Assembly (NCBI RefSeq): GCF_034479555.1
Contig: NZ_CP140151.1
Location: 2,108,001 to 2,172,000, forward strand
Length of the DNA stretch: 64,000 bases
Direction of reading: 5' to 3'
Source: Chromohalobacter canadensis
GTDB lineage: Bacteria; Pseudomonadota; Gammaproteobacteria; Pseudomonadales; Halomonadaceae
Shown: positions 20,226 through 28,652 of the stretch, piece after piece
How positions within the stretch are numbered: the first letter of the stretch is position 1
How the letters are laid out: each line of letters opens with the position of its first letter
Translations under genes and position numbers: made by a program
The notes under the pieces: model-generated
Seen by the model: the letters and a program-made list of their open reading frames with translations, nothing else
Database searches by the model: none
Told to the model about the DNA's origin: nothing

Positions 20226-20247
20226 GCGTGTCATACGATGGACACGC
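20226..20247. promoter_or_regulatory. Inverted repeat in the divergent promoter region
   Basis: GCGTGTC (20226-20232) and GACACGC (20241-20247) are perfect inverted arms with an eight-base spacer, midway between the two GntR-type operators. It could be a third regulator site; no partner is evident. Confidence 0.35.
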
Positions 20248-20272
20248 GAAGCGCTTAGATTGCAGGCAGTTT

Positions 20273-20286
20273 TTGATCTAGACCAA
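20273..20286. promoter_or_regulatory. Operator 2 for the divergent GntR/UTRA regulator
   Basis: TTGATCTAGACCAA is a second copy of the same palindrome with one mismatch, 18 bases before the regulator ATG. The pair suggests the regulator controls both itself and the transport operon. Confidence 0.62.
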
Positions 20287-20303
20287 CTGGCCATGGATAG
20301 TCG

Positions 20304-21089
20304 ATGTCTGCACCCCGTACCCAGCCAATCGCCCTCGAATGTCACCACAGCACTCCCGGCAGCGTCTCGACGCCGACCTGGCATCGTCTGCGCGACGCCC
20401 TGCTCGCCCTGATCGACTCACTGGGTAATAACCGCAAACGGCCGTGCAGGTTACCCGCCGAACGAGAAATGATTGCGCGGTTCTCGACGACCCGAATCAC
20501 GCTGCGCGACGCGTTGACTCAATTGGAAGGCGAAGGACGAATCTATCGCGAAAATCGGCGCGGCTGGTTTATCGCACCATCGCGGCTTCACTACGATCTG
20601 CTGGCGGGGTTGGCCTTTCACGACATGGTCGAATCGCAGCAGCGCCAGGCCAGCACGCTGCTGCTCTCGGCGAGTACGGTGCCTGCCCCACTGCACATCG
20701 CACGTCGGTTGTGGCTGAGTGAAGGCAGTGCGGTGCAGCGCATCGTGCGGGTGAGGGCCATCGATGGTCGCCGGGTGCTTTACGTCGAGCATCATCTGCG
20801 CCCTGACTGCTTTCCCGGCATTCTGGATTTCGATCTGGCGCAGCACTCACTGACCGCACTCTATCGTCACGAATACGCGATTCGCATTGCGCGAGTCGAT
20901 TACGAACTGGGCTCCACGATCTTCGGAGGTCCGGCGGGAGAGGCGCTGCATGCGACGCCGGGCACGGCGGCCCAGCGGATCACGCGAATCAACCGCGACC
21001 AGAACGGGCGCGTGGTCGACTGCGACGACGAATACTGGCGCCATGATGCGATCGAGCTCGCACTGAGCGCTGTTCCGCGCGGCGGCTAG
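20304..21089 (+). CDS. GntR-family regulator with UTRA domain (HutC subfamily, PhnR/PhnF-like)
   Basis: The 261-residue protein has an N-terminal winged helix (about 22-92: LPAERE, STTRITLRDALTQLEGEGRI) and a C-terminal UTRA ligand-binding domain (about 110-255: VQRIVRVRAIDGRRVLYVEH). It is divergent from the ABC/hydrolase operon, and two copies of a HutC-type palindrome lie between them. PhnR and PhnF of phosphonate systems belong to this group, which hints at a phosphonate or phosphoester ligand, but HutC relatives sense many molecules. Confidence 0.82.
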   Translation: MSAPRTQPIALECHHSTPGSVSTPTWHRLRDALLALIDSLGNNRKRPCRLPAEREMIARFSTTRITLRDALTQLEGEGRIYRENRRGWFIAPSRLHYDLLAGLAFHDMVESQQRQASTLLLSASTVPAPLHIARRLWLSEGSAVQRIVRVRAIDGRRVLYVEHHLRPDCFPGILDFDLAQHSLTALYRHEYAIRIARVDYELGSTIFGGPAGEALHATPGTAAQRITRINRDQNGRVVDCDDEYWRHDAIELALSAVPRGG

Positions 21090-21817
21090 CCGGGCAGCAG
21101 GCGTCGGCGTTTGGGAGCGGCGGGGCGAGCGCCGGGGAAGCGATGCTCTATGAGGCGCATCACGCTGGTGAGTACCAGGGTCAGGGCCAGGTAGATGCCG
21201 GCGATGAGTAAAAGCGGTTCGTAGACCAGAAAGGTTTCGTCGCGCACCATGTTAGCGGCCTTGAGCAGGTCCATCAGCGCGATGGTCGAGACCAGCGGCA
21301 CCGACTTGAGCAGCAGGACCAGCTCACCGGTCAGCGTGGGCAAGCACATCTGGATGGCGCGCGGCAGCCACAGCCGGTAGAGAATCTGCCAACGGTTCAG
21401 GCCGAAGGCGCGCCCTGCGGCCAGTTCACCCTCGGGTACGCTCAATAGCGCGCCGCGCAGAACTTCGCCCGTGTAGGCGCCGACGCTCAGCGTAAATGTC
21501 AGCGCGCCATAGAAGAACGGGTCCCGCAGCAACGGCCAGATCAGGCTTTCCTGCACGCCGGGAATTTCCGGCAGCAGGCGCCCGACCCCGTCGTAGAAAA
21601 AGAACAATTGCACGAGCAAGGGCGTGCCGCGTACCACCGTGGTCAGGCCGGTGACCAGCATCGCCAGCGGGCGGGGGCCGCGCAGGCGGGTCACAGCGAA
21701 CACCACCGCCAGCGCGAAACCGCAGACGGCCGACACGGCGACCAGCCACAGGGTGTTGACGAAGCCGGTCCACAGGGCCTTTTGATAGAACGGATCGCTC
21801 AGCCAGGAAAAGTCCAT
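21086..21817 (-). CDS. Amino-acid ABC transporter permease (HisM/AotM-like)
   Basis: A 243-residue inner-membrane permease of the polar amino-acid family, with the motif LVTGLTTVVRGTPLLVQLFF and the EAA loop GELAAGRAFGLNRWQILYRL (about 126-145). It ends the minus-strand transport operon, and its stop codon overlaps the end of the convergent GntR gene by four bases. Partner of the HisQ-like permease directly upstream. Confidence 0.87.
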   Translation of the reverse strand: MDFSWLSDPFYQKALWTGFVNTLWLVAVSAVCGFALAVVFAVTRLRGPRPLAMLVTGLTTVVRGTPLLVQLFFFYDGVGRLLPEIPGVQESLIWPLLRDPFFYGALTFTLSVGAYTGEVLRGALLSVPEGELAAGRAFGLNRWQILYRLWLPRAIQMCLPTLTGELVLLLKSVPLVSTIALMDLLKAANMVRDETFLVYEPLLLIAGIYLALTLVLTSVMRLIEHRFPGARPAAPKRRRLLPG

Positions 21818-21829
21818 GTCTGGGTGCTC

Positions 21830-22534
21830 CTAGGTGCTGGGTTGGCCGCGGCGGACGTAACGCTCCGCGCGGGCGAACAAGGCGTTGGAACCCAGCGTCA
21901 TGACCAGGTACAGCGCCCCGGCGAGCGCGTAGAACAGGGCATAGTCGCGTGTGCTGGCGGCCGCCTGCTGAGCGGTGAAGAACAATTCTTCGAAGCCGAT
22001 CACGCTGATCAACGCGGTGTCCTTGACCAGGATCAGCCACAGGTTGGACATCCCGGGCAGGGCGTTGGGCAGCATGCCAGGGAGCACGATGCGGTAAAAA
22101 CGTGTTAGGCGCGAAAAGCCATAGGCATCGGCGGCTTCCAGCTGCCCTTTGGGGATTGCCTGGATGGCACCACGGAATACTTCGGTCATGTAGGCGCCCT
22201 GCACGAAGGCGAGCACACCCACGGCGGTGACGAAGCCGCTAATCTCGATGTGCGTATCGCCGCCGAATTCGGCGAGCAAGGCGTTGAGCGCCTGGCTGCC
22301 GGCGTAATACAGCAGGATGATCAACAGTAATTCGGGAATGGCGCGGACCAGCGTGGAATACGCCGTGCCCAGGGCGCGCAGAGGGCGCCAGGGGCTGAGT
22401 CGCGCGGTGGCGCCAATGAGCCCGAGGCCGAGCCCGATGGCATAAGCCAGCAAGGCGATTTCCAGGGTTACCAGAGCGCCTTGCAGGATCGGGCCGAGCC
22501 ATTCCAGCAGGCCATCGCTATGATCGCTTGGCAT
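21830..22534 (-). CDS. Amino-acid ABC transporter permease (HisQ/AotQ-like)
   Basis: A 234-residue permease with STLVRAIPELLLIILLYYAG and the EAA loop GQLEAADAYGFSRLTRFYRI, typical of the HisQ half of basic-amino-acid importers. It lies 12 bases upstream of the HisM-like gene and downstream of the binding protein. Confidence 0.87.
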   Translation of the reverse strand: MPSDHSDGLLEWLGPILQGALVTLEIALLAYAIGLGLGLIGATARLSPWRPLRALGTAYSTLVRAIPELLLIILLYYAGSQALNALLAEFGGDTHIEISGFVTAVGVLAFVQGAYMTEVFRGAIQAIPKGQLEAADAYGFSRLTRFYRIVLPGMLPNALPGMSNLWLILVKDTALISVIGFEELFFTAQQAAASTRDYALFYALAGALYLVMTLGSNALFARAERYVRRGQPST

Positions 22535-22562
22535 GGTCGAATCTCGCAGTATCGGAACGGGA

Positions 22563-22584
22563 CCGGCCGGGCATGCCCGGCCGG
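22563..22584. repeat. Perfect 22-base palindrome between binding protein and permease genes
   Basis: CCGGCCGGGCA and its exact reverse complement abut each other. On the minus-strand message this forms a strong hairpin directly after the binding-protein stop, a common device for protecting that part of the mRNA. Confidence 0.6.
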
Positions 22585-22600
22585 AGGATCGCGAGGCGGA

Positions 22601-23389
22601 TTAACCGCCGCAGATGTCGGTACCGAAGTACTGCTGGGAGAGCTCGGCGCAGCGACCGCTGTCGAGCACGCTGGCGATCGCGGCGTTGAGATTGTCGCGT
22701 AGGGCGTCGTCTTCCTGTCGCAGGCCGATGCCCACGCCGTCGCCGAAGGCATCGTCACGCGGTGCGGTGGCGCGGACCTCGAAGTCTTGCGCAGCATCGC
22801 GCTCGACGAATTCCGTCATGGCGATCTCGTCGGCCAGAATGACACCGACGCGTCCGGCGAGCAGGTCGCGGTTGGCCTGTTCCTGCTGATCGTAGACCTT
22901 GAGCTCGACCCCGGTGTCGGCCAGCGAGCGACGCGCGAAGGTGGCATTGGTGGTCGAGCCCTGAACGCCGAGGATCTTGCCGTTCAGGTCGTCGGGAATT
23001 TGCATGTCGTTGGCCTTGGCGGTGACATACGCCGAGGGTGTGAAGTAGTACGGGTCGCTGAAGGCGATGACCCGCTTGCGCTTCTCGGTGATCGACAGCG
23101 AATTCATGATCATGTCGATCTTGCCGCTGTTGAGGGCCGGGAAGATCCCGCTCCAGCCCGTCGGGGTTATTTCGCAGGCGGCGTCCATCTGCGCGCAGAT
23201 CGCCTGGCCCAGCTCGACCTCGAAGCCGGTCCAACTGCCATCGGCATCCTTGTAGGTGAACGGCGGGTAGGGCTCCGCGGAGATGCCGATCTTGAGCGGT
23301 TCGTCCGCCATCGCCGAGGTCGCGCCCAGGGCCAGCAGGACAATGCCCGCTGTCTGCATCAAGGTCGCTTTCAGTTGCTTGATCATCAT
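22601..23389 (-). CDS. Amino-acid ABC transporter periplasmic binding protein (basic amino acids, ArgT/AotJ-like)
   Basis: The 262-residue protein has signal peptide MMIKQLKATLMQTAGIVLLA, cleaved around SAMA-DEP, and the SBP_bac_3 fold: LKIGISAEPYPPFTYKDADG, FEVELGQAICAQM, NSGKIDMIMNSLSIT and FSDPYYF. These match the lysine/arginine/ornithine group. The ATG at 23387-23389 follows a GGGGAA ribosome binding site; a second ATG is the next codon. Arginine is the likely ligand given the aruH- and aruI-like genes upstream. Confidence 0.85.
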   Translation of the reverse strand: MMIKQLKATLMQTAGIVLLALGATSAMADEPLKIGISAEPYPPFTYKDADGSWTGFEVELGQAICAQMDAACEITPTGWSGIFPALNSGKIDMIMNSLSITEKRKRVIAFSDPYYFTPSAYVTAKANDMQIPDDLNGKILGVQGSTTNATFARRSLADTGVELKVYDQQEQANRDLLAGRVGVILADEIAMTEFVERDAAQDFEVRATAPRDDAFGDGVGIGLRQEDDALRDNLNAAIASVLDSGRCAELSQQYFGTDICGG

Positions 23390-23410
23390 GGTTCCCCATC
23401 GTTGTTGTAT

Positions 23411-23455
23411 CGGGCCGGTGTGGCCCGGGATGATATGGCGCCTTGGGTGGCGCCA
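23411..23455. repeat. Two tandem hairpins between ATPase and binding-protein genes
   Basis: CGGGCC-GGTGT-GGCCCG (23411-23427) and TGGCGCC-TTGGGT-GGCGCCA (23436-23455) lie between the ATPase stop and the binding-protein start. The first hairpin recurs almost exactly at 33629-33645. Confidence 0.5.
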
Positions 23456-23465
23456 CGTGAAAGGC

Positions 23466-24233
23466 TCAGGCCACGCTCGAGACGAACTGACGGCAGCGCT
23501 CGCTGGTCGCGTTCTCGAAGACATGATGCGGCGTGCCGATTTCCTCGACGCAGCCTTGGTGCAAGAACGCCACCTGGTGCGAGACGTCGCGCGCGAAGCC
23601 CATCTCGTGCGTGACCAGCAGCATGGTGCGGCCTTCCTCGGCGAGGCTTTGAATGACCGCGAGCACATCGCCGACGAGCTCCGGGTCGAGCGCCGAGGTG
23701 GGCTCGTCGAACAGCAGCACGCGTGGCTCCATGGCCAGGGCCCGGGCGATGGCCACACGCTGTTGCTGTCCGCCGGAGAGGTAGGCGGGATACTGATCGC
23801 GCTTGTCGCTCATGCCGACCCGCGCCAGGTAATGCTCACCGAGTGACGTGGCGTCGCGCTTGTTCAAGCCGCGCACGCGCATGGGGGCCTCGATGACGTT
23901 GCCGAGCACGCTCAAATGTGGCCATAGATTGAATTGCTGAAAGACCATGCTGACCCGCATGCGCAGGCGTTGTAGTTGGCGCCGGTCGGATCGGTGGTGG
24001 TGAGCGTGTGAAAACGCCAGCGACTCGCCAGCGATGGTCAGGTCGCCGCTGTCGGGCGTTTCGAGAAGGTTCATGCAGCGCAGCAAGGTGCTCTTGCCGG
24101 AGCCACTGGAGCCGATGATCGAGGCCACGTGGCCTTCGCGCACGTCGAGCGAGACGTCCTTGATGACCTCTAGCTCGGCGTAGCGCTTGACCAGGTGGCG
24201 GGCCTCGATGGCCAGGTTATTGTGATTAGCCAT
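23466..24233 (-). CDS. Amino-acid ABC transporter ATP-binding protein (HisP/AotP-like)
   Basis: A 255-residue ATPase with Walker A IIGSSGSGKST, signature LSGGQQQRVAIARALAMEP, Walker B VLLFDEPTSALDPE and the H-loop LLVTHEMGFARDV. It is the first transporter gene of the operon, following the aminotransferase gene, and has a GGAGGGG ribosome binding site close to the ATG. Confidence 0.9.
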   Translation of the reverse strand: MANHNNLAIEARHLVKRYAELEVIKDVSLDVREGHVASIIGSSGSGKSTLLRCMNLLETPDSGDLTIAGESLAFSHAHHHRSDRRQLQRLRMRVSMVFQQFNLWPHLSVLGNVIEAPMRVRGLNKRDATSLGEHYLARVGMSDKRDQYPAYLSGGQQQRVAIARALAMEPRVLLFDEPTSALDPELVGDVLAVIQSLAEEGRTMLLVTHEMGFARDVSHQVAFLHQGCVEEIGTPHHVFENATSERCRQFVSSVA

Positions 24234-24295
24234 ACCCCTCCTGCAATGAGTGGAAAGATGGCGGCCCGGGTACTGTCACCGGACCGCGCGTACGG

Positions 24296-25486
24296 TCATG
24301 CTTCGGCTGTCGCGCGGCATTCGGCGGCGCAACGCGAAAGGCGCCGACAGGCCTCGCGCAGGCGTTCGGCGTCCACCGTCAAGCTCAAGCGCACGAAGCC
24401 GGACGCCGACGGGCCGAAGGCGTCCCCGGCGAGCACCGAGACGCCCTGGGTGTCGAGCAAGCGGTCGGCGAAGGCCTGTGCCGACAGCCCGGTGCGGCGA
24501 ATGTCGACCATCATGAACATGCCGGCCGCGGGGCGCAGCGCCTCGACGGTATCGTCGTCGGCGAGCACCTCGAGCACGGTGTCACGGCGCGTTCGGTAGG
24601 CCTGGCGCATCTCGTCGAGTGCGGCGGGCGGATGGGCCAGGGCCTCGCAGGCGGCATCCTGGATGAAATCGGGGCTGCCATAGAGCATGCACAGCGCCAG
24701 GTGAGTCAGGTGCTGGATCAAGGGCGCTGGCCCGATCACCCAGCCCAGACGCCAGCCGGTCATGGCATGCGATTTGGACAGGCTGCTGACGATGGCGGTG
24801 CGCTCACGCATGCCGGGGAGGCTATCCGGCGAGAGATGTTCGCCATCGTGGATCAACTCGGCATAGACCTCGTCGGAGAGCAGCCACAGGTCGTGCTCGC
24901 GGCATAACGCGGCCAGCGCCGCCCAGTGGTCGCGACTCAGCACCTGGCCGGTGGGGTTGTGCGGGCTGTTGAGCAGCAGCGCTCGGGTGCGCGGCGTGAC
25001 CGCGGCGGCAAACTCCGCGGGGTCGGGCTGAAAGTCGTTCGCCGCACGCAACGGCACGCGCACCAGGGTCGCCCCCGCGGCTTGCAGCGCCGCCTCGTAG
25101 GTCACGTACATCGGCTCGGGCACGATCACTTCGTCGCCGGGGTCGAGCACGCATTGCGCCACCGCATACAGGCCGCACTGCGCACCGGCCATGACCGCGA
25201 TATTATCGGCCTGGGTCTCCGGCGCGCCGCCGGTTTGGCGGTGCTGGCGAGCGATCAGCTCGCGAAGCCGCACCTTGCCCTGTACATCGGCATAGTGCGT
25301 GGCGCCAGCGCGCAGGCTATCGACCGCGCTGTCGACGATCGGCGTCGGCGTGGTGAAATCCGGATCGCCCACCGAGAGGATGATCACGTCCTCGCCCGCG
25401 GCCTGACGCGCCAGGGCGCGGTAGTGGATGTCCCAAGCGGCGGCGCCTTCACCGGCGATGCGCTGGGTCAGTCGGGAATAGTGCAT
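24296..25486 (-). CDS. aruH: Arginine:pyruvate transaminase (AruH-like), class I/II aminotransferase
   Basis: The 396-residue PLP enzyme resembles Pseudomonas AruH along its length: TQRIAGEGAAAWDIHYRALA, ILSVGDPDFTTPTPI, LLNSPHNPTGQVLS, the PLP lysine in SSLSKSHAMTGWRLGW (about residue 235) and GVSVLAGDAFGPSASGFVRL. AruH converts L-arginine and pyruvate to 5-guanidino-2-oxopentanoate and alanine, the first step of the arginine transaminase pathway. A GAGGAAG ribosome binding site precedes the ATG. It lies between the basic amino-acid importer and the betaine-type binding protein. Confidence 0.82.
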   Translation of the reverse strand: MHYSRLTQRIAGEGAAAWDIHYRALARQAAGEDVIILSVGDPDFTTPTPIVDSAVDSLRAGATHYADVQGKVRLRELIARQHRQTGGAPETQADNIAVMAGAQCGLYAVAQCVLDPGDEVIVPEPMYVTYEAALQAAGATLVRVPLRAANDFQPDPAEFAAAVTPRTRALLLNSPHNPTGQVLSRDHWAALAALCREHDLWLLSDEVYAELIHDGEHLSPDSLPGMRERTAIVSSLSKSHAMTGWRLGWVIGPAPLIQHLTHLALCMLYGSPDFIQDAACEALAHPPAALDEMRQAYRTRRDTVLEVLADDDTVEALRPAAGMFMMVDIRRTGLSAQAFADRLLDTQGVSVLAGDAFGPSASGFVRLSLTVDAERLREACRRLSRCAAECRATAEA

Positions 25487-25516
25487 GCAGCTTCCTCGTT
25501 AGCGTCGTCGGTGCGG

Positions 25517-26458
25517 TTATAGGCTAGCCTTGACCGCTTCCAGGCCCGGTTCGCCGTCACGCGTGGTGACGCCTTCGAGGAACTCGGCCAACTCGTCAGG
25601 ATGGTTTTGCAACCACTCGTGAGCCACCGTCTCGAGCTCGCGCTCTTCCAGGCCGTATTCGCGAATGAAGTCGCTTTGTTGCTCGGCGGTCAGCACGAAT
25701 TGGTCGAGCAGGCGCATGAGGTTGGGGTTGGCCTCGCTGAAGGACTTGGCGACGATGGTGCGCACGTCGCTGCGGCCCTGGTTCTCGCCATAGATGCCTT
25801 CAGGATCGTCGAGGATATGCATGTCGAATTCCGGCACCATCCAGTGCGGCGTCCAGCCGTAGAAGGCGACCCAGCGCTTTTCGTCGTAGGCGCTGCGCAC
25901 GGCGCTGAGCATTCCTGGTGTCGAGGACTCCAGCATTTCCCAGTCGCCCAGGCCGTAGGTGTCGTTGCGTTTGGCGTCGTTGATGAAGTCGCTGACCGTC
26001 GAGCCGGATTCGATGGAATAGTAGCGCCCGTCGAAACGTTCGCGGTTCTCGGGGTCGTCGAGCTGCTCGGCGCTGGTCACGCCGGCATCATACACGTAGC
26101 CGGGGACCGCGAAGCCCATGCGCGCGCCGGTGACGTTGTTGCCCAGGTCGACGATAGTGCCGTCGTCCATCGCGGCGTCGAAGCTGTCCTGCTGGGCGGG
26201 GAGCCAGCCGGCGAGAAAAACGTCGCTGTCGCCGGTTTGCAAGGTCTTGTAGCCCACCGTGCTGCTGAGCTCCTGGCGCTCGTTGGTATAGCCTAGCGGG
26301 GCCAGGATCTGCGCCATGATTTCGGTCTTGACCGTGACGCCGGGCCACGGCGGAGCGACGAAGGAGACCTGAGTGGCCTCGTCGGTGGCGGCATTGGCGT
26401 GAGCTACCAAAGGCAGCAGGGCAAGGGCGGCCATCAGCCGCGTGGTGGTGCGTCGCAT
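25517..26458 (-). CDS. Glycine betaine/quaternary amine-type substrate-binding protein (OpuAC/ProX family)
   Basis: From the ATG at 26456-26458 (GGAGAG just upstream) the protein has 313 residues and a signal peptide MRRTTTRLMAALALLPLVA ending HANA-ATD. The OpuAC-type fold shows in VSFVAPPWPGVTVKTEIMAQ, GDSDVFLAGWLPAQ and WVAFYGWTPHWMVPEFDM; tryptophans in the last motif are the kind that form the quaternary-ammonium cage. No cognate permease or ATPase lies next to it, so it would be an orphan binding protein. It could bind betaine or a precursor linked to the tmpAB-like genes. Confidence 0.78.
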   Translation of the reverse strand: MRRTTTRLMAALALLPLVAHANAATDEATQVSFVAPPWPGVTVKTEIMAQILAPLGYTNERQELSSTVGYKTLQTGDSDVFLAGWLPAQQDSFDAAMDDGTIVDLGNNVTGARMGFAVPGYVYDAGVTSAEQLDDPENRERFDGRYYSIESGSTVSDFINDAKRNDTYGLGDWEMLESSTPGMLSAVRSAYDEKRWVAFYGWTPHWMVPEFDMHILDDPEGIYGENQGRSDVRTIVAKSFSEANPNLMRLLDQFVLTAEQQSDFIREYGLEERELETVAHEWLQNHPDELAEFLEGVTTRDGEPGLEAVKASL

Positions 26459-26484
26459 GATCTCTCCTGGTGAATACGATGAAT

Positions 26485-28077
26485 TCAAGCGGACCATTGG
26501 TGGGCCTCGACGTCGATCAGAGTGGGGCCCGGTGCCTGGCGCGAGGCCTGCAGCGCCTGGTGCAGCGCGGCGGGCGTCGAGACCCGCACGCCGTAACAGT
26601 CGAGCGACTTGGCCAGTGTCACGAAGTCCGGTGCGGGCAGGTCGACGCCGAGACGCGGAACGTCCTGGGCGTCCATGTAACGACGAATCTCGCCATAGCC
26701 GGCGTTATTCCAGATCACGATCGCCAGGGGAACGCCGCTATCGCGCGCGGTGGCAAGTTCGCCGAGGGTGAACATCAGCCCGCCGTCTCCGACCAGCGCG
26801 ATCACCGGTCGCTCGGGCACGCCCAGGGCCGCGCCCAGCGCAGCGGGCAGGCCGTAGCCGAGCGTGCCGTAGCCGGTGGCGGAATTGAACCAACGGCGTG
26901 GTGCGGGCATCTCGGTGATGAAATTACCGGCATACACCGGGCCGGTGGAATCGCCGACGATGGTGGCGTTGGGCAACGCCTCGCGCAGGGTGTCGAGGAA
27001 ATCGGCGTAGGGCGCGACATCCTCGGCGTCACGCAGTGCCAGTGCCGCCCGGGTGTCGGCGACGCGGGCGGCGCCCTCGCGCGTGGCCTGATGGGGCAGG
27101 CGTTCGAGCAATCCCAGGGCCACTTCTCCGACGTCGGCCAGCAGGGCGAGATCGGCGGCCTGGTTGCGCGCCAGCTGCTGCGCGTCGATATCCACGCGGA
27201 TCAGCCGGCCGTCGAGGTGGAAGCCGCCATCGAAGGTCAGGTCGTAGTCAGTCTCACCGAGTTCGGTGCCCAGCGCCAGCACCACATCGGCGTGGCGGGC
27301 GAGTTCGCGGCCGGCGGGGAGGCTCGCGCAGGCGCCGAGGTCGAGCGGGTGATCGCATCCCAGCACGCCCTTGGCGTTGATGGTGGTCATGGCGGGAGCG
27401 TCGAGGCGTTCGACCAGGGTGCGTACCGCGTCGCCGGCAGCGACGCAGCCGCCCCCCAGCAGCACCAGAGGACGTTCGGCGTCGGCGAGCCAGTCGGCGG
27501 CCCAGGCCAGTGCGGCATCGGGAGCCGTCGGCGGAAAGACCTCGGCGATGCGCGGCCGGGTCTCGGGCGCGGGCAAGGCCATCACGTCGAGCGGGATTTC
27601 GATGTGCACGGGGCCGGGGCGGGCGCTCTTGAAGACGGCAAAGGCGCGTCCCAGCACCTCGGGCAGGGCCTCGGGCGTCTGCAGGGTATGGCTGAACACG
27701 CTGACCCCCGACAGGGTGTGTTGCTGATCGGGCAGTTCGTGCAGGCGGCCCTGGCCACGACCCAGGGTGTCGCGCCGATTGACGCTGGAGATCACCAGCA
27801 TGGGCACCGAGTCGGCGAGTGCCTGGCCCATGGCGGTGGCGATGTTGGTCATGCCCGGGCCGCTGATGATGAAGCAGGCGGCCGGCTTGCCGGTCGCGCG
27901 GGCGTAACCGTCGGCCATGAAGCCGGCCCCTTGCTCGTGGCGCGGCGTCACGTGGCGCAGACCGCTGTCGGGCAGACCGCGATACAGCTCGACGGTATGC
28001 ACGCCGGGGATGCCGAAGACGGTCTCGATGCCGTGAGCGACGAGCAGCTCGAGAAGGCGATGGGCGCACTGGGTCAT
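26485..28077 (-). CDS. aruI: Thiamine diphosphate-dependent 5-guanidino-2-oxopentanoate decarboxylase (AruI-like)
   Basis: The 530-residue protein has the three acetolactate-synthase-like domains: N-terminal GIPGVHTVELYRGLPDSGLR with HEQGAGFMADGYARATG, a central domain and a C-terminal ThDP-binding GDGGLMFTLGELATARDSGV followed by WNNAGYGEI. HTVELYRGLPD is typical of AruI, which decarboxylates the AruH product to 4-guanidinobutyraldehyde. The start at 28077 overlaps the stop of the HD-domain gene (ATGA); a longer in-frame version would run into that gene. Other ThDP enzymes of the family cannot be fully excluded. Confidence 0.75.
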   Translation of the reverse strand: MTQCAHRLLELLVAHGIETVFGIPGVHTVELYRGLPDSGLRHVTPRHEQGAGFMADGYARATGKPAACFIISGPGMTNIATAMGQALADSVPMLVISSVNRRDTLGRGQGRLHELPDQQHTLSGVSVFSHTLQTPEALPEVLGRAFAVFKSARPGPVHIEIPLDVMALPAPETRPRIAEVFPPTAPDAALAWAADWLADAERPLVLLGGGCVAAGDAVRTLVERLDAPAMTTINAKGVLGCDHPLDLGACASLPAGRELARHADVVLALGTELGETDYDLTFDGGFHLDGRLIRVDIDAQQLARNQAADLALLADVGEVALGLLERLPHQATREGAARVADTRAALALRDAEDVAPYADFLDTLREALPNATIVGDSTGPVYAGNFITEMPAPRRWFNSATGYGTLGYGLPAALGAALGVPERPVIALVGDGGLMFTLGELATARDSGVPLAIVIWNNAGYGEIRRYMDAQDVPRLGVDLPAPDFVTLAKSLDCYGVRVSTPAALHQALQASRQAPGPTLIDVEAHQWSA

Positions 28078-28652
28078 GCCGGGTCCTCGACGCTGGTGGT
28101 TTCGCCAAACGGCGGACGTGACATGACACGCTCGACCATGGGCATGAAATCCTCGAGGGGGCGAGTGGGGTAGTTGGGGTCGAAGGCGCACTGGTCCCAC
28201 TCATCGCAGAAGCGCACGGTGCGCGCGTAGGCGGGATGATCGCGATAGGCCTCGCGAGCGTGAGGATCCAAGCCGTAGAAGGCGCGGTAGTGATAGCCCT
28301 GAAACAGCTCGTGATGACGAATCATCCACACATTGAGCGGATCGATGAAGGGTTCGAGAATCGCTGCGGCAATTTCCGCATGATTGGCGGGGGCCAGGTC
28401 ATCGCCGATGTCATGGAGCAGGGCGCAGACCACGGTTTCCTCGTCGGCACCGGCCTCCAGTGCGCGGGTGGCGGTTTGCAGGCAATGTTCGTAGCGGTCG
28501 ACCGGGTAGCCGTGGGTATCGCCCTTGAGGCGCAACAGGTGCGCGAGCACGCGTCGGCTGGCATCGTTCTGGTAGTGCTGGAAATGCGCGTCGATCAATG
28601 CCCAGTCGCCGCGGGTGCTTTCATCGAAACGGGTGAAGGTCGCCTGGTTCAT
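28074..28652 (-). CDS. tmpB: HD-domain protein, probable mixed-valent di-iron oxygenase (TmpB/PhnZ-like)
   Basis: The 192-residue protein is a single HD domain with the ligand set expected of the di-iron members: YEH (about residue 55), HD in CALLHDIGDDL, NHAE, IRHHELFQGYHY and a late Asp in RFCDEWDQCAFD. PhnZ and TmpB use this fold to cleave the C-P bond of hydroxylated aminophosphonates; TmpB releases glycine betaine and phosphate. Its partner would be the overlapping dioxygenase gene upstream. The Tyr/Glu pair of PhnZ near the first ligand is not obvious here, so the assignment rests mainly on the pairing. A plain phosphohydrolase is the alternative. Confidence 0.55.
   Translation of the reverse strand: MNQATFTRFDESTRGDWALIDAHFQHYQNDASRRVLAHLLRLKGDTHGYPVDRYEHCLQTATRALEAGADEETVVCALLHDIGDDLAPANHAEIAAAILEPFIDPLNVWMIRHHELFQGYHYRAFYGLDPHAREAYRDHPAYARTVRFCDEWDQCAFDPNYPTRPLEDFMPMVERVMSRPPFGETTSVEDPA

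Noticed and set aside
26470..28173. 567-codon open frame opposite the aruI-like gene
   Set aside because: It is the antisense shadow of a GC-rich gene; the protein is low-complexity Gly/Gln/Ala/His with no recognisable fold and no ribosome binding site.
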